From assembly GCA_020466095.1 (NCBI GenBank), contig CM035806.1, positions 144,508,420-144,572,419 on the forward strand: a stretch of DNA of 64,000 nt. Reading direction: 5' to 3'. Made by a program: the position numbers and the translations under genes. Source of the DNA: Chlorops oryzae (taxonomy: Eukaryota > Arthropoda > Insecta > Diptera > Chloropidae). Each line of letters begins with the position of its first letter. The first letter of the stretch is position 1. This document shows, in pieces, positions 48,596 through 61,107 of the stretch. The notes below the pieces were generated by a model. That model was given only the letters and a program-made list of their open reading frames with translations, was not told the DNA's origin and ran no database searches.

Positions 48596-50991
48596 CTAAA
48601 TTTGTGCACACACTTTCTCACAACCCTTTTATGTTTGCATTTTCGACCGCTGCAGCAGGGGATTTTATTTTAACGAATTACAAATATCGCATTTCTCCCC
48701 TTTTTTTTTGAAATTACAATACGCCACGAAGCATGCTAAAAGATTACGATTCTTTGTGATAAAAACAAAAGTTTATGAAAATATTTGAAGAGCATAACAA
48801 CCGTTCGAGCTCGACGAAAACAAAAAACTGGAAGAAAAAGATGACGAGGACGTTGGCGAGGGAGAGGAAGCAATAAAATCTGAAACAAAAACAAACACAA
48901 TCGTAACGGAACGGGTTGGAATCAGAAGCACAACGGAACGTCGCAAAACAGCATTAGAATCTGCTTAAATCTCTAAACATTTTCGAACGCCTAAAATTAT
49001 GCAATGCGCTACGTGCTTTGCCGCTTAAATTAAAGATTAAGTCAAGCGAAAAGAACAACAACAAACAAACAACCGTGAAAATCTACTTGAAAAGAATCGA
49101 CAACAACAACAACATTCAAAACGAAAATACTAAGAAAAACAACAAAAGGTGTCAGTCACATCTTTTATTAACATGTAGAATCGAAAAAAGATTGATTCCG
49201 GCACAAAACGTGCGGGGAGCAAGCATTTTCAGACTCATACCGCTGAATCAGAGGACGACCTAGCAATTATGTATTACCGGATCGTGTCTGACTTGCTGCC
49301 TTCCCGCCAGCCAGCCCGAAACGATGGACCCGCGATTCGGAGAGAAGGCAAAAGCAACCCCCAATCATCATCGGAAGAGCCTTAATCGAGAAATAATTTC
49401 CAAACAATTTTTAATACTACTTAAAGTTTTAATTTTCTTTCCAAGGGCTTCTCAATAGGTCATAAGCCGTGCCGAACGACGATGAGAAAAGTTCGAGTTG
49501 CTTTCTAAATTTTTTTATTTATTTTTTTATTTTTTTTTTCCTGCATTCATTCAAGTTGTATTTTTTTTTTTGCTTCTGAGCATATCAACTCCCTAAAAGA
49601 CGGGAAAACGGAATGGAATGGAGAAAAAAAGGTCAAACAGGGGCACGAAATTTAAACGTCTAGAGTCTAGACGGAATGTGTTCGATTGCATGCCATAAAT
49701 ACAAGAGGAACAAGCAAAACACACACACAAAAAAAAAACCATCTCGTGCGAGTGGAAAGGGCCCAATTGGGAAGCATACTTTTAGGTAAGATCCAGAAAA
49801 ATTCAATTTCCCTAAAGAAATTTATGAAAGCAAGTCGCAACGGGCAATGCTCTCATATTTTTATGAAGTCAATGTCTTCAGCCTATACTTCCACTTCTTC
49901 TATTTTTTTTTTTGCCCAGTAAATCCCGTCTTGGGGGACAAGAAACCCGACAGGCGAGTATACATAAACATTTAACAAAGCAGAGTTTTCGGCTAAAAAA
50001 CATTATATTAAAAGAATGTTTCTTTTTCTCCCTTTTTTTTCTCTCTCTGCTGCCTTCTTCGCTTGCCTTAAAGCTGCTTTGGGAATGAAAACTCTTCGCG
50101 GAATTCCATTCTCCGAGCAATAGTGTTCTGCGTGCCTTTCAATTGCTTTGGTTATGTTTCTTATTCTATGTTTTGTTGTAGATCTCGTGGCTTCGCGCAA
50201 AACAATAAACAAAGCATCATCAATAGTTAATCCCAATGTACCCACTCTTGAGTCTCCTTCCTTTCTACCGATTTCACTTGAATTCAGTTTGAATTTTGTG
50301 GATTCTTCTAAAAAGACTCCATTACTCTCACGCTCCCTCTAGAGGTTTTCTAGCTAAACGCGCGCACCCAAACACACACACACACATATATATACGATAT
50401 GACATGCAATAACCCAACAAGAAAAACTGAATACGACACGAGTTCATTTCAATCGGATGTTATTTTCCAAGCAACTCTTATACCCTGTTACCGCATAATA
50501 AGCTTTAAGAGTGAATTGACAGCGTGGCTACGAAGACAAAATTTTCCTGCTCTGGCGTTTCTCTTTGTGTTTTATTTTATAATTTTTTTGGGCAGAAGAA
50601 AAGGTTTTCTTTTTTGTAGAATGACGAATAAAGGTGCACACGATTGCACGAAGCACATGACACACAGGTCCTTTTAAGATTTCGTACATTAAAATGGCGT
50701 AATAAGCGCCAGCGAAGCATTAAATGCCTTTTGTTGTATGCGAATGCGATTATTTCGGAAAATGTTGCATACATTTCTGCGAAGTGAAAATGTTTGTCTA
50801 ATTTAAACACACACGAGTTGTTTCGTCTTGCAGCTAATAAGACTGGCAATTGTATGAGATTATTCAAGTGTAAAAATAATTAAGACGGAACATTTCCAAT
50901 GCCTGAAAGTATGCTTGCATTCTCTTCGTTTCCAAGAAGAAAATATTTACTAAAATGCTACTGCATGGGGTAAAAAAGTGTTCGTTATAAA
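48596..50991. other. Non-coding stretch
   Basis: A-rich and CAA-rich, poly-T runs at 49508-49540, short CA/TA repeat at 50372-50396. No gene seen. Confidence 0.5.
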
Positions 50992-51232
50992 CAGGGCTCA
51001 GGATTTTGTTGACTTTTAAACTTTTAAAGCATACTTTATGGAGCAATAATTTTGTTCAACTCACATGAAATTAAGACTTAAATCGATTTTTAAGTTCAAT
51101 ATGAATTTTTTTGAAGTTATAAAAGCCGTTCGAAGTTCAACTTCGCTTGAACTTATTCGCAACATGTTGGTAAGAAAAATTTTTGCTCCATTAAGTATGC
51201 TTTAAAACTGAAAAAGTCAACAATATCCGAGT
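50992..51232. mobile_element. MITE-D copy 2
   Basis: About 241 bp. The left end CAGGGCTCAGGATTTTG and the block AAAGCATACTTTATGGAGCA match copy 1 at 7787-8029. The right end is more worn (TATCCGAGT). The inner word GTTCAACTTCGCTT is shared. Confidence 0.75.
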
Positions 51233-51718
51233 CAATACCTTAGAAAATCATACTTAAAAGCCTAGACTTTATCAAGCTGACGGTTATTTCAATAACGAGG
51301 CCCACTAAAATCGATTGCCTTCGTGGTACCCTGCTCCATTTCTACTTGGCCCAGCAATGAACAATTTATTTACATATAAATATAAACGTGAATTAATATA
51401 TATATATATATATATATAAGAATATATATATATAATATATATACTCGGTACCAAAGCACTCTGTAATTATGCTAATTGTAACATTTGACGTCATTTCCTT
51501 CGCCTCTATTGTTCTCTAACGTTCTCGTTTTTCAAATTCAATTTTCATTTTTGGGCAAAAGGCAAACTGAGATGTAACGAAACAATGAAGAACTTCTAAG
51601 GGAAATAAGCAAGCAGACATTCAGAGAGACACGACTTTGACAGACAAACAGTGCCAAAAATATACAGCCACACAGCCACACCAGCCAGACCAACAGAGAC
51701 CGTATGAAAACTTGAACC

Positions 51719-51749
<31 letters not shown>

Positions 51750-52691
51750 AGAAAAATGCAAAGAGACCAAAACAGAAAGACGGGGCAAAATTAATAACCT
51801 TGTCACGAACATGACACACATACCGAACACAAGAGAGAGCACGACAACGCGAGACACCGCGAAAGGATGACGATGAGGGAAAAAAGCAGCCAAAAGCTAA
51901 AACATCATTTCAACTCATTCTTACCCGCGCGCCCGCTTTCGCCCATCGCCTGTCATAGAACACAATTTGCGACACGTGACTTTCTGCCAACTTTCAGCTA
52001 TTTTGCCCCCATCCACCCCTCCGCCACTCCTTCGGTCTGTTTGGCACTCAACTTACCTTGGCGCTACTCCTTCTAAGGCACTCCATCACAAAAGAAAACA
52101 AAACAAGAAGTCCAACAAAAAAAAAAAAAAAAAACCAGATTTTAACAAAACAAACTCCCATTCTGAACCGAGATAATATTCGTTCGAGGAAAGGCTTTCT
52201 TTCAGATCCTTTATCGTCAATTTCAGCAACAAAATAATTAGAATTACACGCAAGGAACGCTTCAACCGCAAGTCCTAACAGCTGACTTCCACAATAATTA
52301 TGTCTGTCCTCGTCAGCAAAAATGGAACAAGCTAACGAAAAGAAATGGAAAAATAATGAAATATTAAAAAAAAATGAAGAGCACTTTTAGGCGCTCAGCA
52401 TTTATATAATATTTAAATATTTTTTTTTTTTTTTTTTTTGCGACAGCAGCGACGAACGAGTTTTGTTTGATAAAAAATAAAATAACCACAGATCGTATGA
52501 ATTCGGAATACCGAAAGTCGAGCGTCCTTTTTACCAGGCGACACTTGACGACTTCGGAGTTATTCCAGATTCATTTTAATTTATATTTTTTCCAAGAACA
52601 ATGGAAAAATTTGAAAAAGATCCCCAAATATTCAAGGAAAACATAAGTTTGAATATTGGACAACGTGTAGCCGCCAAAACATTTACTACTC
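51233..52691. other. Non-coding stretch
   Basis: AT dinucleotide tract at 51395-51443, poly-A at 51718-51747 and 52118-52133, poly-T at 52422-52439. No gene seen. Confidence 0.5.
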
Positions 52692-53135
52692 TAGGGTAGG
52701 TGAGGTTAGATTTGGTTAGATTAGATTAAGTTAGGTTAGATTTGGTTCGGTTAGGTTAGGTTAGGTTAGGTTAGGTTAGTTTGGTTAGGTTAGGTTAAGG
52801 TTAGGTTTGGTTAGGTTAGATTTAGTTCGGTTAGGTTAGATTTGGTTAGGTTAGATTAAGTTAGGTTAGATTTGGTTAGGTTAAATTAGGTTAGGTTAGA
52901 TTTGGTTACATTAAGTTAGGTTAGATTTAGTTAGGTTAAGGTTAGATTTGGTTAGGTTAGGTTAGGTTAGTTAGGTTAGGTTAGATTAGGTTAGGTTAGG
53001 TAAGGATAGATTTAGTTAGATTAAGTTAGGTTAGATTTGGTTAAGTTAGGTTAGATTTGGTTCGGTTAGGTTAGGTTAGGTTAGATTAAGTTAGGTTAGA
53101 TTTGGTTAGGTTAGGTTCGGTCAGGTAAGGTTAGT
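52692..53135. repeat. (TTAGG)-like pentanucleotide array
   Basis: About 440 bp of GGTTA repeats mixed with variants GGTTAGATTTGGTTA and GATTAAGTTA. On the minus strand this is (TAACC)n, the same as the short tails of the LINE ends at 7318-7342 and 62926-62940. It runs straight into a LINE 3' end at 53136. Confidence 0.9.
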
Positions 53136-53345
53136 GAGGCTGCCACCCTAAAGGGTGACACACTTAGGCCTCACATGGGTCCCGTTGGCATACCACGAAT
53201 AATGAGAAAACGAAGAAAACTAGAAAAAGAAAAAACAATACAAACATGTACGACCTCAGATGTTAGTTGATCCCAGAGCTTCTGCCTCGCAAGTTGGCAT
53301 CTCAACCAGCTACGGCATGGAAGCCGTCTTAACTACCCTAAAACG
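53136..53345 (-). mobile_element. LINE 3' end attached to the TTAGG-like array
   Basis: On the minus strand, GGCCTAAGTGTGTCACCC and AGGGTGGCAGCC match the 3' untranslated part of the LINE fragment at 7030-7345, in the same order before the pentamer tail. No coding part is retained. The far end (53280-53345, minus) resembles a tRNA head with TAGCTGGTTGAGATGCC as an A box but has a poor B box (GGGATCAACTAA). Confidence 0.55.
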
Positions 53346-53735
53346 GGAAAATCCTTTTTTTTTTACAACTCCAAAACACGAACAAAGCTTAAAGCTCTAA
53401 AACGTCAACCGAAATTTTTTTTTAATATGTCTACATTTGGGCGTTTCAGACGTGAAAAAGTGTTGAATTCGAAGACGTCAGGATCTTAAACGATGTTAAG
53501 GTTCGTCCATATATCTCGTCATCTACAGTTGGACGGTCACGCAAGTACGCTATGAGAAGCGTCTAATACCCTAAACACGAATCATCTTTTTTTATTAAAA
53601 CTCTAAAACATAGAACAAATTAAATCTAAATACGTGAAATAATATTTTTTTTAAATATGTCTACATTTGGGCGTTTCAGAGTGAAAAAGTGTTGAATTTC
53701 GAAGACGTCAGGATCTTAAACGATAAATAAGGTAA
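53330..53735. repeat. Tandem duplication, about 230-bp period
   Basis: The words CTACATTTGGGCGTTTCAGA and AGACGTCAGGATCTTAAACG occur at about 53431/53474 and again at 53661/53704. TACCCTAAA opens both units (53335 and 53567). The intervals of 230-234 bp give two units, diverged by indels in A/T runs. Confidence 0.82.
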
Positions 53736-54273
53736 AAAACGAAACTTTTGGACATGATTAAAAGATTTTTCGTTGAGGCTCGTTGAGGATCAGCCGTTAA
53801 TTTTCTCATGCATTATTTTTGCTGATCGACTTCTTATTTGCCGCTGAACTCAGAAATACCAAAATGTGTCCATATGTGCAAAAAAAAAAAAATATTTTAA
53901 ACCGAAAAAAAACACATAAAAATACTCGAAAGGTAATCAATGATTAGTTATAATAAAATTTTGAATTTCAGACACATGAACTATCTGAAAAACATGAAAA
54001 AATTGTCCAATCTTTACACCGCAATTGATTTGAAAAACGTGTTCACTGGGTTGCAGGGTCCTATACAAAGAATGGCCGAGTCAGCATATAAATGCCAATT
54101 CAAAGTGAGGTGCAAGAACGGCTAGATTTTAAGCTTTGTTTAACAGTCGAGAGTAACCCTTATACGGCAAAGGTTACTCAACGTAACGTAAAGTAAAGTA
54201 ATTGTGACAGAACGTAACCTAGAGTGCTGAAATTGAATTGTTTTGGAAAGGACTATGACAGCTCGCGTGCAAG

Positions 54274-54275
<2 letters not shown>

Positions 54276-54328
<53 letters not shown>
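54276..54328. repeat. GA dinucleotide microsatellite
   Basis: About 26 uninterrupted GA units. Confidence 0.93.
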
Positions 54329-54331
<3 letters not shown>

Positions 54332-57300
54332 TTCTCTGTTTGACAGGTAACGGGTTTATGGAGTTAATTTCATCATAACCGTTACGATGAATGCTATTCG
54401 GTGGCTTTTCGTGTCGGTCGTGTCTCGATTGCTGTTGCGATTTTTGCTTTATATTATTACTTTTTTTTTTCTCTATTTGATACCCCCTGGCAAGGAGCAT
54501 CCATTGCTATTTTGCTTAATTACATTTTCGGACGTAAGACTGTTATTAAATCTCTTATTATTATTATTTTTATTATTATTGTTATTATTATTATTAATTA
54601 TGATTTACTTAATTTTTCCATTTTCCACGTTTTGTTTTCTTTATTCTTTGGTGTCACCTTTTTTTGGGAAAGGCTTCTATTAGGGTCATCATTTTCGTGT
54701 GTTTTCTCTTTTCCGTGTTTGCCTTGAGATAACTAAAGAACCCTTTTTTTTTTTTTGTTTGGTCATAGTGTCGGGGTTCTATTCGAGGTGAGAAAATTCC
54801 ACAGAGTATTTGATAATGTTGTCAGTTATGACATGAAAATGGAGATAAATGATTTTCTTTTTTTTTTTTGTCTGTTTGTTTTGCCACCGTTTCTACGCTT
54901 TCGAAGGGCAATTTGAACAGAGTAAAGAGTCCTGATGATAATTTAATGGAAGAGAATTAAGCACAGGTTTCTTAACACTTGATGGGTTTGTTTGCATGCG
55001 AAGGGAAAGTGAGAATCGATGTTAATTTCTATAATTTTGTGCGGACGCGGAAAAATTTCAATGGAATTTATTAACAATAATATATTCAAATAGAAAAAAT
55101 TCACACAAGAATTATAAATTTTTGATCTCTTCTCCTTCGATAATAACCACAACGACGATCATACGCTTCGACACCCACTTGGCCTCTAATTGAAATAAAT
55201 CGTATTAGTAGAAATTCCGAGGCAATTTTTCATATTGTTGCCTTTATATGTATGCAAAGCGAGTGCTCAATTAAACGTTGGCTTCCCTTAGGCGTTTTTT
55301 TTTTTTTCTGGAGAGCGCAAAAGCACAAAAAAAGAAAAACAATTTTTGTAAATTAATTTTATATCGTGTCAAAAGGTACAAATATTGATTATAAGTTGCG
55401 TGATAGGCTTGCGGAGTGCTTGAAGACTTGATTACGGCGTGGCAAAAGGTACAAATATTGATTATAATTGCGTGAGCTTGCGAGGTGTAATTGAGATATC
55501 TTCGTGCTGCAGTACGCCTTAATTCGATCCTTGCCGCACCTTTCTTTGCCGCTTTTCCCCGTCTCACCAACAATGAACTGTTGTGTTGCTATTATTTTAT
55601 TCCTTATTTTAATCGCTTCCGACGCCATCAGCCACAAAAGTTGACACGCATTCTTGCGGTTTAATTATGAGAGCACGTTTTACCTAAAAAAAAACAACAA
55701 CAAAATAGGCCCAAAAAGGGACCCATTGAAGGTGTCTCGTGTCGTGTGTATGTGTGTGTGTGTGTGTGTGTGCTTGTGGGTTTTGACGAGTGGACGGGGA
55801 TTTCTGCGACGGTTCTTTCTGTTTGCCTAAGGCTCACAGAAAATTCAATAACCCGCGGCATCATGAGTGGCAGTAAAAACAAGCCCCACACTCATTCGTT
55901 CGTGCGTTACTTACGTTCGTTAGTTTGTTTGCATGTTTCAATTCACTTACGATAGCATGTCTTCATAACGGGAAAAGAGAGAAAAAATACGAAAAAAAAA
56001 AAAAAAAACGACGATGGCTACGATTTTAGGCGCACAGAAAAATTGCTTATATAATTTCTTCTCTCTGGCGAAGCATTTTCATCGTGAAATGGATTTTGCG
56101 CCCACACGTGATTTATGGGCTTTATTTCTGGTTTTTTCTCTATCTCTCTCTCTCTCTCTCCCTCGCCCTCTCTTTCGATTTTGTTCGCTCTCCTTAGATC
56201 GCGATATAATCAAAGCTGTCATGTGTACCAACGCCTAAATGCAGGCAACAAAAAACCTCGCCGACCTAGCACAACAATGACTTTTAAGCACAATGCACGC
56301 TCTCCGCTGGACATTTTATTCGCGATGAAAAAAAAAACACCACAACAACAACAGCAACAATAAATGTGCACCATGCCATGGGAATCGCACACTTTTGCAA
56401 TTCGCAGTTGATTTCAACTCAAAACGTTGGCCGACTTTTAGGCTGTTGCGTTTCCGTTCGCTTTCTCTTTGGTCAGTCGTCATGCTGTGTTCTTTTCTTG
56501 TTTTTCTGCTTTTTCGATTGCGATGTTTTTTTGTTTTTATGCGGCTTTCTAGCTTCGCAGTTTACCGTATACTCTTGTGTACCTTTACCGCGACACGTAC
56601 AGGAAGTCATTGCAGACGCTTTTATAGCCTATATCTAGGCGCACGTGTGAAAGCTATATAGTAGTTCATGCATTTCGCAGAAGGATATACCCTTCCTAGT
56701 GGTTGTGTTTTTTCCCCCTAATTTTTGTTATTTTTTTTCCTATTTTTTTATTTCTTAGTTTCTTTTTTTTCCAGCAAAAGCTCACGTACACGTTTGCGCC
56801 TGAAAGTCCATTACGCGTATCAATTTGAAGTCGTATATGGTGTGTGGTATGTACTAAATAGTTTCTTTGCATAAAAATCGATGGATGCATTGAATTTAAA
56901 AATTGAAGATTGAATTTAAAATTTAAGCGACAAGCCCCTTGGAAAGGAAAAAAATACATACCTATACTTTGCTCAGCGCCTAAAATCCAGCAATAAAATT
57001 TTTTTCTTTCATTTTTAAAACAATGAAGTGTTAATTTTGTGAGAATTAATTATTTTAATAGTCCAGCATTATAGTTCGTGTAGCTGCTGCCGCTGTCATT
57101 TCACTATGATGATGATAATCTCTCCCCAAATCCCTTTACTCTTTTCTGCATTCATACTCGTGTTAGTCATGGTACCCTCGGAATAAGCTTAGCTCCCGCA
57201 CTACGCTTGCGGGGGGCAGTGTCCATCATCTTGTTGGAGTCGTTGGAGTCGTCCGATCCGAGCACTTCTGATGCTTGTAATTTAGAAACTAATTTAATAA

Positions 57301-57671
57301 ATAAAGCTTTCGCTTAACAATGCCCCAAAGACGCATTTAACGAGCACTTAAGTGAAATTAATTGCGACTCCGTTTCTCGTTCGTCTCTCCCGGCCCAACT
57401 CCATCGCTCTCGCTATGTCTCTCTCTATCTCTGTCTCACTCTTGCCCCCTATCTTCTAAACACACGCAAAGCAACTTATTTCGGTCAGTAAGCAACAAAT
57501 TTTTATTGTTACACTTCATCCAGGACGATATTCTTCTAACTTCTTTCGGAAATTTTATGCAATCAAAAAAGAACGGTAGCAAAAAAAAAAAAAAAATCCT
57601 TTTGACAAGGTCGACGGCATGCTGTGCATGACTTCTCTATATAGCTACGGGAGTGTTTGGGCATGCACGTG

Positions 57672-57676
<5 letters not shown>

Positions 57677-57711
<35 letters not shown>

Positions 57712-57712
57712 T
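57677..57712. repeat. GT dinucleotide microsatellite
   Basis: About 17 GT units, followed by TTTGTGTGAGTGTGCG. Confidence 0.9.
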
Positions 57713-59431
57713 GTGAGTGTGCGTGCCCGGATCAGAAAGTGTAAAGAAGAGAAGAATAAGGAAGGCAAGAAGCTGACATGTTAAAGTTTTCGAACCTAGG
57801 CGTAAAATGCTCAAGCAGCAAGTGTCAAAATAGGTATAAAGCAGGATGTAACTGGGGGAAATATTCAGGCGAAGTGCGAGCGGGACAGTGCGATGGCAGA
57901 TCGGAAAAGTTTACCAATTCGAGCATAATGTATTGAAAAGAACTTTTCAAATCATCGAAATAGTAATAAAAATGTCGCTTAATTGCTAAAACTTCTTCAC
58001 GCACTCACGCGCAAGCCCGCATCCCCTCTAGTACTGGGCACTAGTTCGTAGCTGGTGAAATAATTACCACTTACACCTCTACTAACTTTGTCAACCCTAA
58101 GCAATGCATTTCATTTCGTTTGTTTTTGTAGTTATGAAATTTCCGCAAATAGGGTCAATCGCCACATCGTTTACCGCAAATCAGTGCAAAGGTTGCGCTT
58201 TCGTTCGTATACATTCTTCTCTGTTCAGTGGTTCGGCGTTCGCTTACCACAAGGTCAGTCATGTAAGTACCCACGTATGGAGTAGTTCGGTAGGTAAGTA
58301 TTTCAAGCATGGTCAATCGACACCTACAAAATTGCACACACACAAACACTCACACATACGCACAGTCACTTGGACGGACAGGCGAGGAAATTCAAGACGG
58401 TCAATGACGAGATGAGATTTTTTAGCACCAACAAAAGTATTGATGTTTTTCCCCTTCCTTTTTTCTCATTTTCCTCTGCCTTTCACATGCCTGTCTAAAC
58501 GTAAAAAGCAATTTCCAAACATCTTCCAAATAAATCCAAGAAATGAGCACAAAAAAACAAAAAAAAAAATAAATAAATAATTACGAAGGAAATACTTATT
58601 TAAAGGAAAAACAATCGTCCTTTTGTATACAGTAAATTTTCTTAGCAGTGAAAGCCAAGCGCAGCCATGCCATGCCGCAAGCACAAATATCAAAGGCAGG
58701 ACTTGTAATTAAAAATTGATTGGAAAAAGAAATGGAAGTTATAGAATGTTCCTTGAAAAGGAACAAGATGAATAGACGATAAATGATGAAAATAAAAATT
58801 TTAAAAATCTAAAGAACAGAAACCTTAATGAGTCCCCCCGATGGCTCTTCAACGGAGGCTTTCGACCACTGACTGTACATGTCTCTTATGGACTATGGTC
58901 TAAATACAAGTTAAAGATCCGAACATGCAGCCTGATGAATGATGAGTGGCATTGTCAAATGGTCTTATCTTTATCTCTATCTTTTCTGGATAAAATATAA
59001 AATGATTTAGGAGATGCAGTAACATGGAAAGAAGAAGAAAAAGAAAGAAAAAAACCTCTGCAACTTAATTCTCGTCTCGTCACTTTTCGCGATCGATTTA
59101 TAATTTTACTTGAGTCGAAATATGAAAACCACATACATACATATAGGGTTTTGCTACATACATATATTATGATCCCTTTTAAATCCTGACCAAATCCGAA
59201 ACCCAGTCTTTCCGATATGATTTTCAAATTTTCTTTGTCTTAGGAATTGAGCTCGCATAGGCCAGGCCCACTGCATATTTTTTGTCCACCATGTCCTTTT
59301 GGGGTCGATCATAAAATTTCTCTATTATAAACTCTATGCCAGGGATGGTATTGTTCGACCTGATCTAATTTAGACGAAACATCCTCCATGAACTGAACGA
59401 ATGAATGAGTTAATGACGTTTTTCATATGAA

Positions 59432-59507
59432 AAAATCAACGCTCTGTTTTGGTATGCCTGACGTATGCGTAACGTATGCCGTATACGAAAATAGAGCGTT
59501 GATTTTT
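59432..59507. mobile_element. Short palindromic MITE (AAAAATCAACGCTCT ends)
   Basis: About 76 bp with roughly 25-bp inverted arms: AAAAATCAACGCTCTGTTTT on the left and AAAATAGAGCGTTGATTTTT on the right, one mismatch. The loop is built of GTATGC and ACGTATG words. No target duplication is obvious. Confidence 0.65.
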
Positions 59508-59588
59508 ATACCCAACGTAAGCGGGGTATATTAGTTTTGTGCAAATCTTGTAACAGCCAGAGCTAAGCTCCGTAGATATAGACATATA
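59508..59588 (-). mobile_element. Helentron-like 3' fragment
   Basis: TATACCC-AACGTAAGC-GGGGTATATTAG at the start resembles the palindromic ends of the two Helentrons, with TTGTGCAAATCTTGTAACAG following. It is cut off at the TA where the next element begins. Short, so the family assignment is tentative. Confidence 0.4.
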
Positions 59589-60389
59589 CAAGGTGTTCCG
59601 TTTGTGATGGTCAACCGGTCAGGAGCTGATAGAGGGGGTCAGAACTAACAAAAAATCGTACGGCATGGGGGGTATAAAATGCACCCCTGAGGAGTTATAA
59701 GGGAAAGAAAGAAATTTGCAGTTGTTTCAGAAAAAAAATTGTCACCCCTCAACGTTTGTATCCAAGATAAAAATTTTAATGCAGTTCGACAGAGAATTGT
59801 CAGACCTTTCTAGGCGTATAAAATAATCATACACTTTATCTTCAGCTTCAAGGGTATTTGAGCCTTCAAAGTCAAAATTTTAAAATTTTTAAAAAAAATT
59901 TTTTTGACTTTGAGAGCCATTTTGGTATGAAAAAGGTCCTATTAACACCAAAATTTTTTATTTTATTCAAAATGCTATATCGATTTCCATTAATTTGATA
60001 CCCCATATGTCTAATAAATTTTTTGAAAATAAGATGAGAAAATTAAATATCGCTAGCATTTTTTAAGTTTTCTCTATAAATCCTTATTGGCCCATAATTT
60101 TTTATACATCATTTTAAAGGTAATCAAACCAGCATGATTACAAAATTTAAAAAAAAATGAGAAGCGTCCCGGTCATTGATATATTGCCAGATTTATTTTT
60201 TTACATAAAACAAAATAATGCAGTTACAAAAACATATTTTTGTTTTTGTCACCCTATTAAAGACCGTTTTAACGGCTTTCTAAATTACGCTTGTTCAAAA
60301 AAATCTAATGAAATTTGCCTCTTTTATGAGCATTTAAGTGTCACTAACTTCGATCAAAATTTTGCAATTTTGCAAACATCAGCACCCTG
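59589..60389. mobile_element. TIR element with CAGGGTG ends, second copy
   Basis: 801 bp. It starts CAAGGTGTTCCG and ends CATCAGCACCCTG, so the right end read inward is CAGGGTGCTGATG. TA lies on each side (59587-59588 and 60390-60391), as in Tc1/mariner-type insertions. The first 500 bp match the left part of 5046-5570. It lacks the large inverted repeat. No transposase. Confidence 0.68.
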
Positions 60390-60519
60390 TATCTAGAACA
60401 CCCATTACTGTTCGAAGCTAAAAATTTGGCATTTTCATAAACACGGAGTATACAAACAAATAAAACATTGAAAAGATCCAGAGACATCAAAAAAAGTGGT
60501 CGTTTTCGCATGGAATGCC

Positions 60520-60742
60520 CCATATATAAGAAATTGATTTTTAATTTTCCTTATCTGACTATCCTAAGACCAGACCAAATTACGATAATTGACCCAAAAA
60601 TAACTGGCCTACGGTCATCGGTTTTGCGGACTAGTCCCTCTCCAAGGACAGGCCCATGATAAAAAGGTCAGTTGAATACATTAGAAGTGGAATTATGAGG
60701 GAACTAGTACTGGTAACATGAAGGACTGACCGAATCCTACTC
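60520..60742. mobile_element. MITE-C fragment
   Basis: Matches 18985-19212 in order: TTGACCCAAAAATAACTGGC, GTTTTGCGGACTAGTCCCTC, ACAGGCCCATG, GGTCAGTTGAATACATTAG and ATGAAGGACTGACC. Both termini are missing. Confidence 0.8.
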
Positions 60743-60967
60743 TTCGGCCCCTTCTATTTTTTTCCAAAGAATATATGAAGCGGCCCCACTGTGCGACATA
60801 GGGAACAAAAGAAGAAGGGAGGTATGAAAAAACAGCTGTATTTTCTTTTACAGCAAAATATATTGAAATTGATATTGATAGCTTCGACGTTTCAAAAGGA
60901 ATTTTGTCGCTTTTGTCAGAACGTTGACAGTATTTGATATGAAAGAGAATAACTGAGTATGGATATG
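60743..60967. other. Non-coding spacer
   Basis: AT-rich, no repeat or gene identified. Confidence 0.4.
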
Positions 60968-61107
60968 CAGTGACGTAGCGAGATATTTCGCCCGCCTGGG
61001 CACAATGCCGACCCCTCTAACCGGCCTCAATAATACATAATACCTTCACAAAAATTTTAATATGATTTGGCGCCCGTCTCCTTTAACTGGCCATCGCTAC
61101 GCTACTA
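60968..61107. mobile_element. 140-bp hAT MITE
   Basis: The ends CAGTGACGTAGCG and CGCTACGCTACTA are inverted with mismatches. A perfect 8-bp TGGATATG flanks both sides (60960-60967 and 61108-61115). The interior has CGCCCGCCTGGGC and GGCGCCCGTC words. Confidence 0.75.

Larger units (their letters stand above)
53736..59431. other. Non-coding stretch with microsatellites
   Basis: GA array at 54276-54328, ATT triplets at 54556-54598, GT arrays at 55746-55772 and 57677-57712, a duplicated AAAGGTACAAATATTGATTA at 55372 and 55446, CAA triplets at 56343-56362. Short frames here have no recognisable domain. Confidence 0.5.

Noticed and set aside
52692..53135. Functional telomere or subtelomere
   Set aside because: The repeat is degenerate, only 440 bp long, bounded by ordinary sequence and attached to a LINE end; Diptera do not use TTAGG telomeres.
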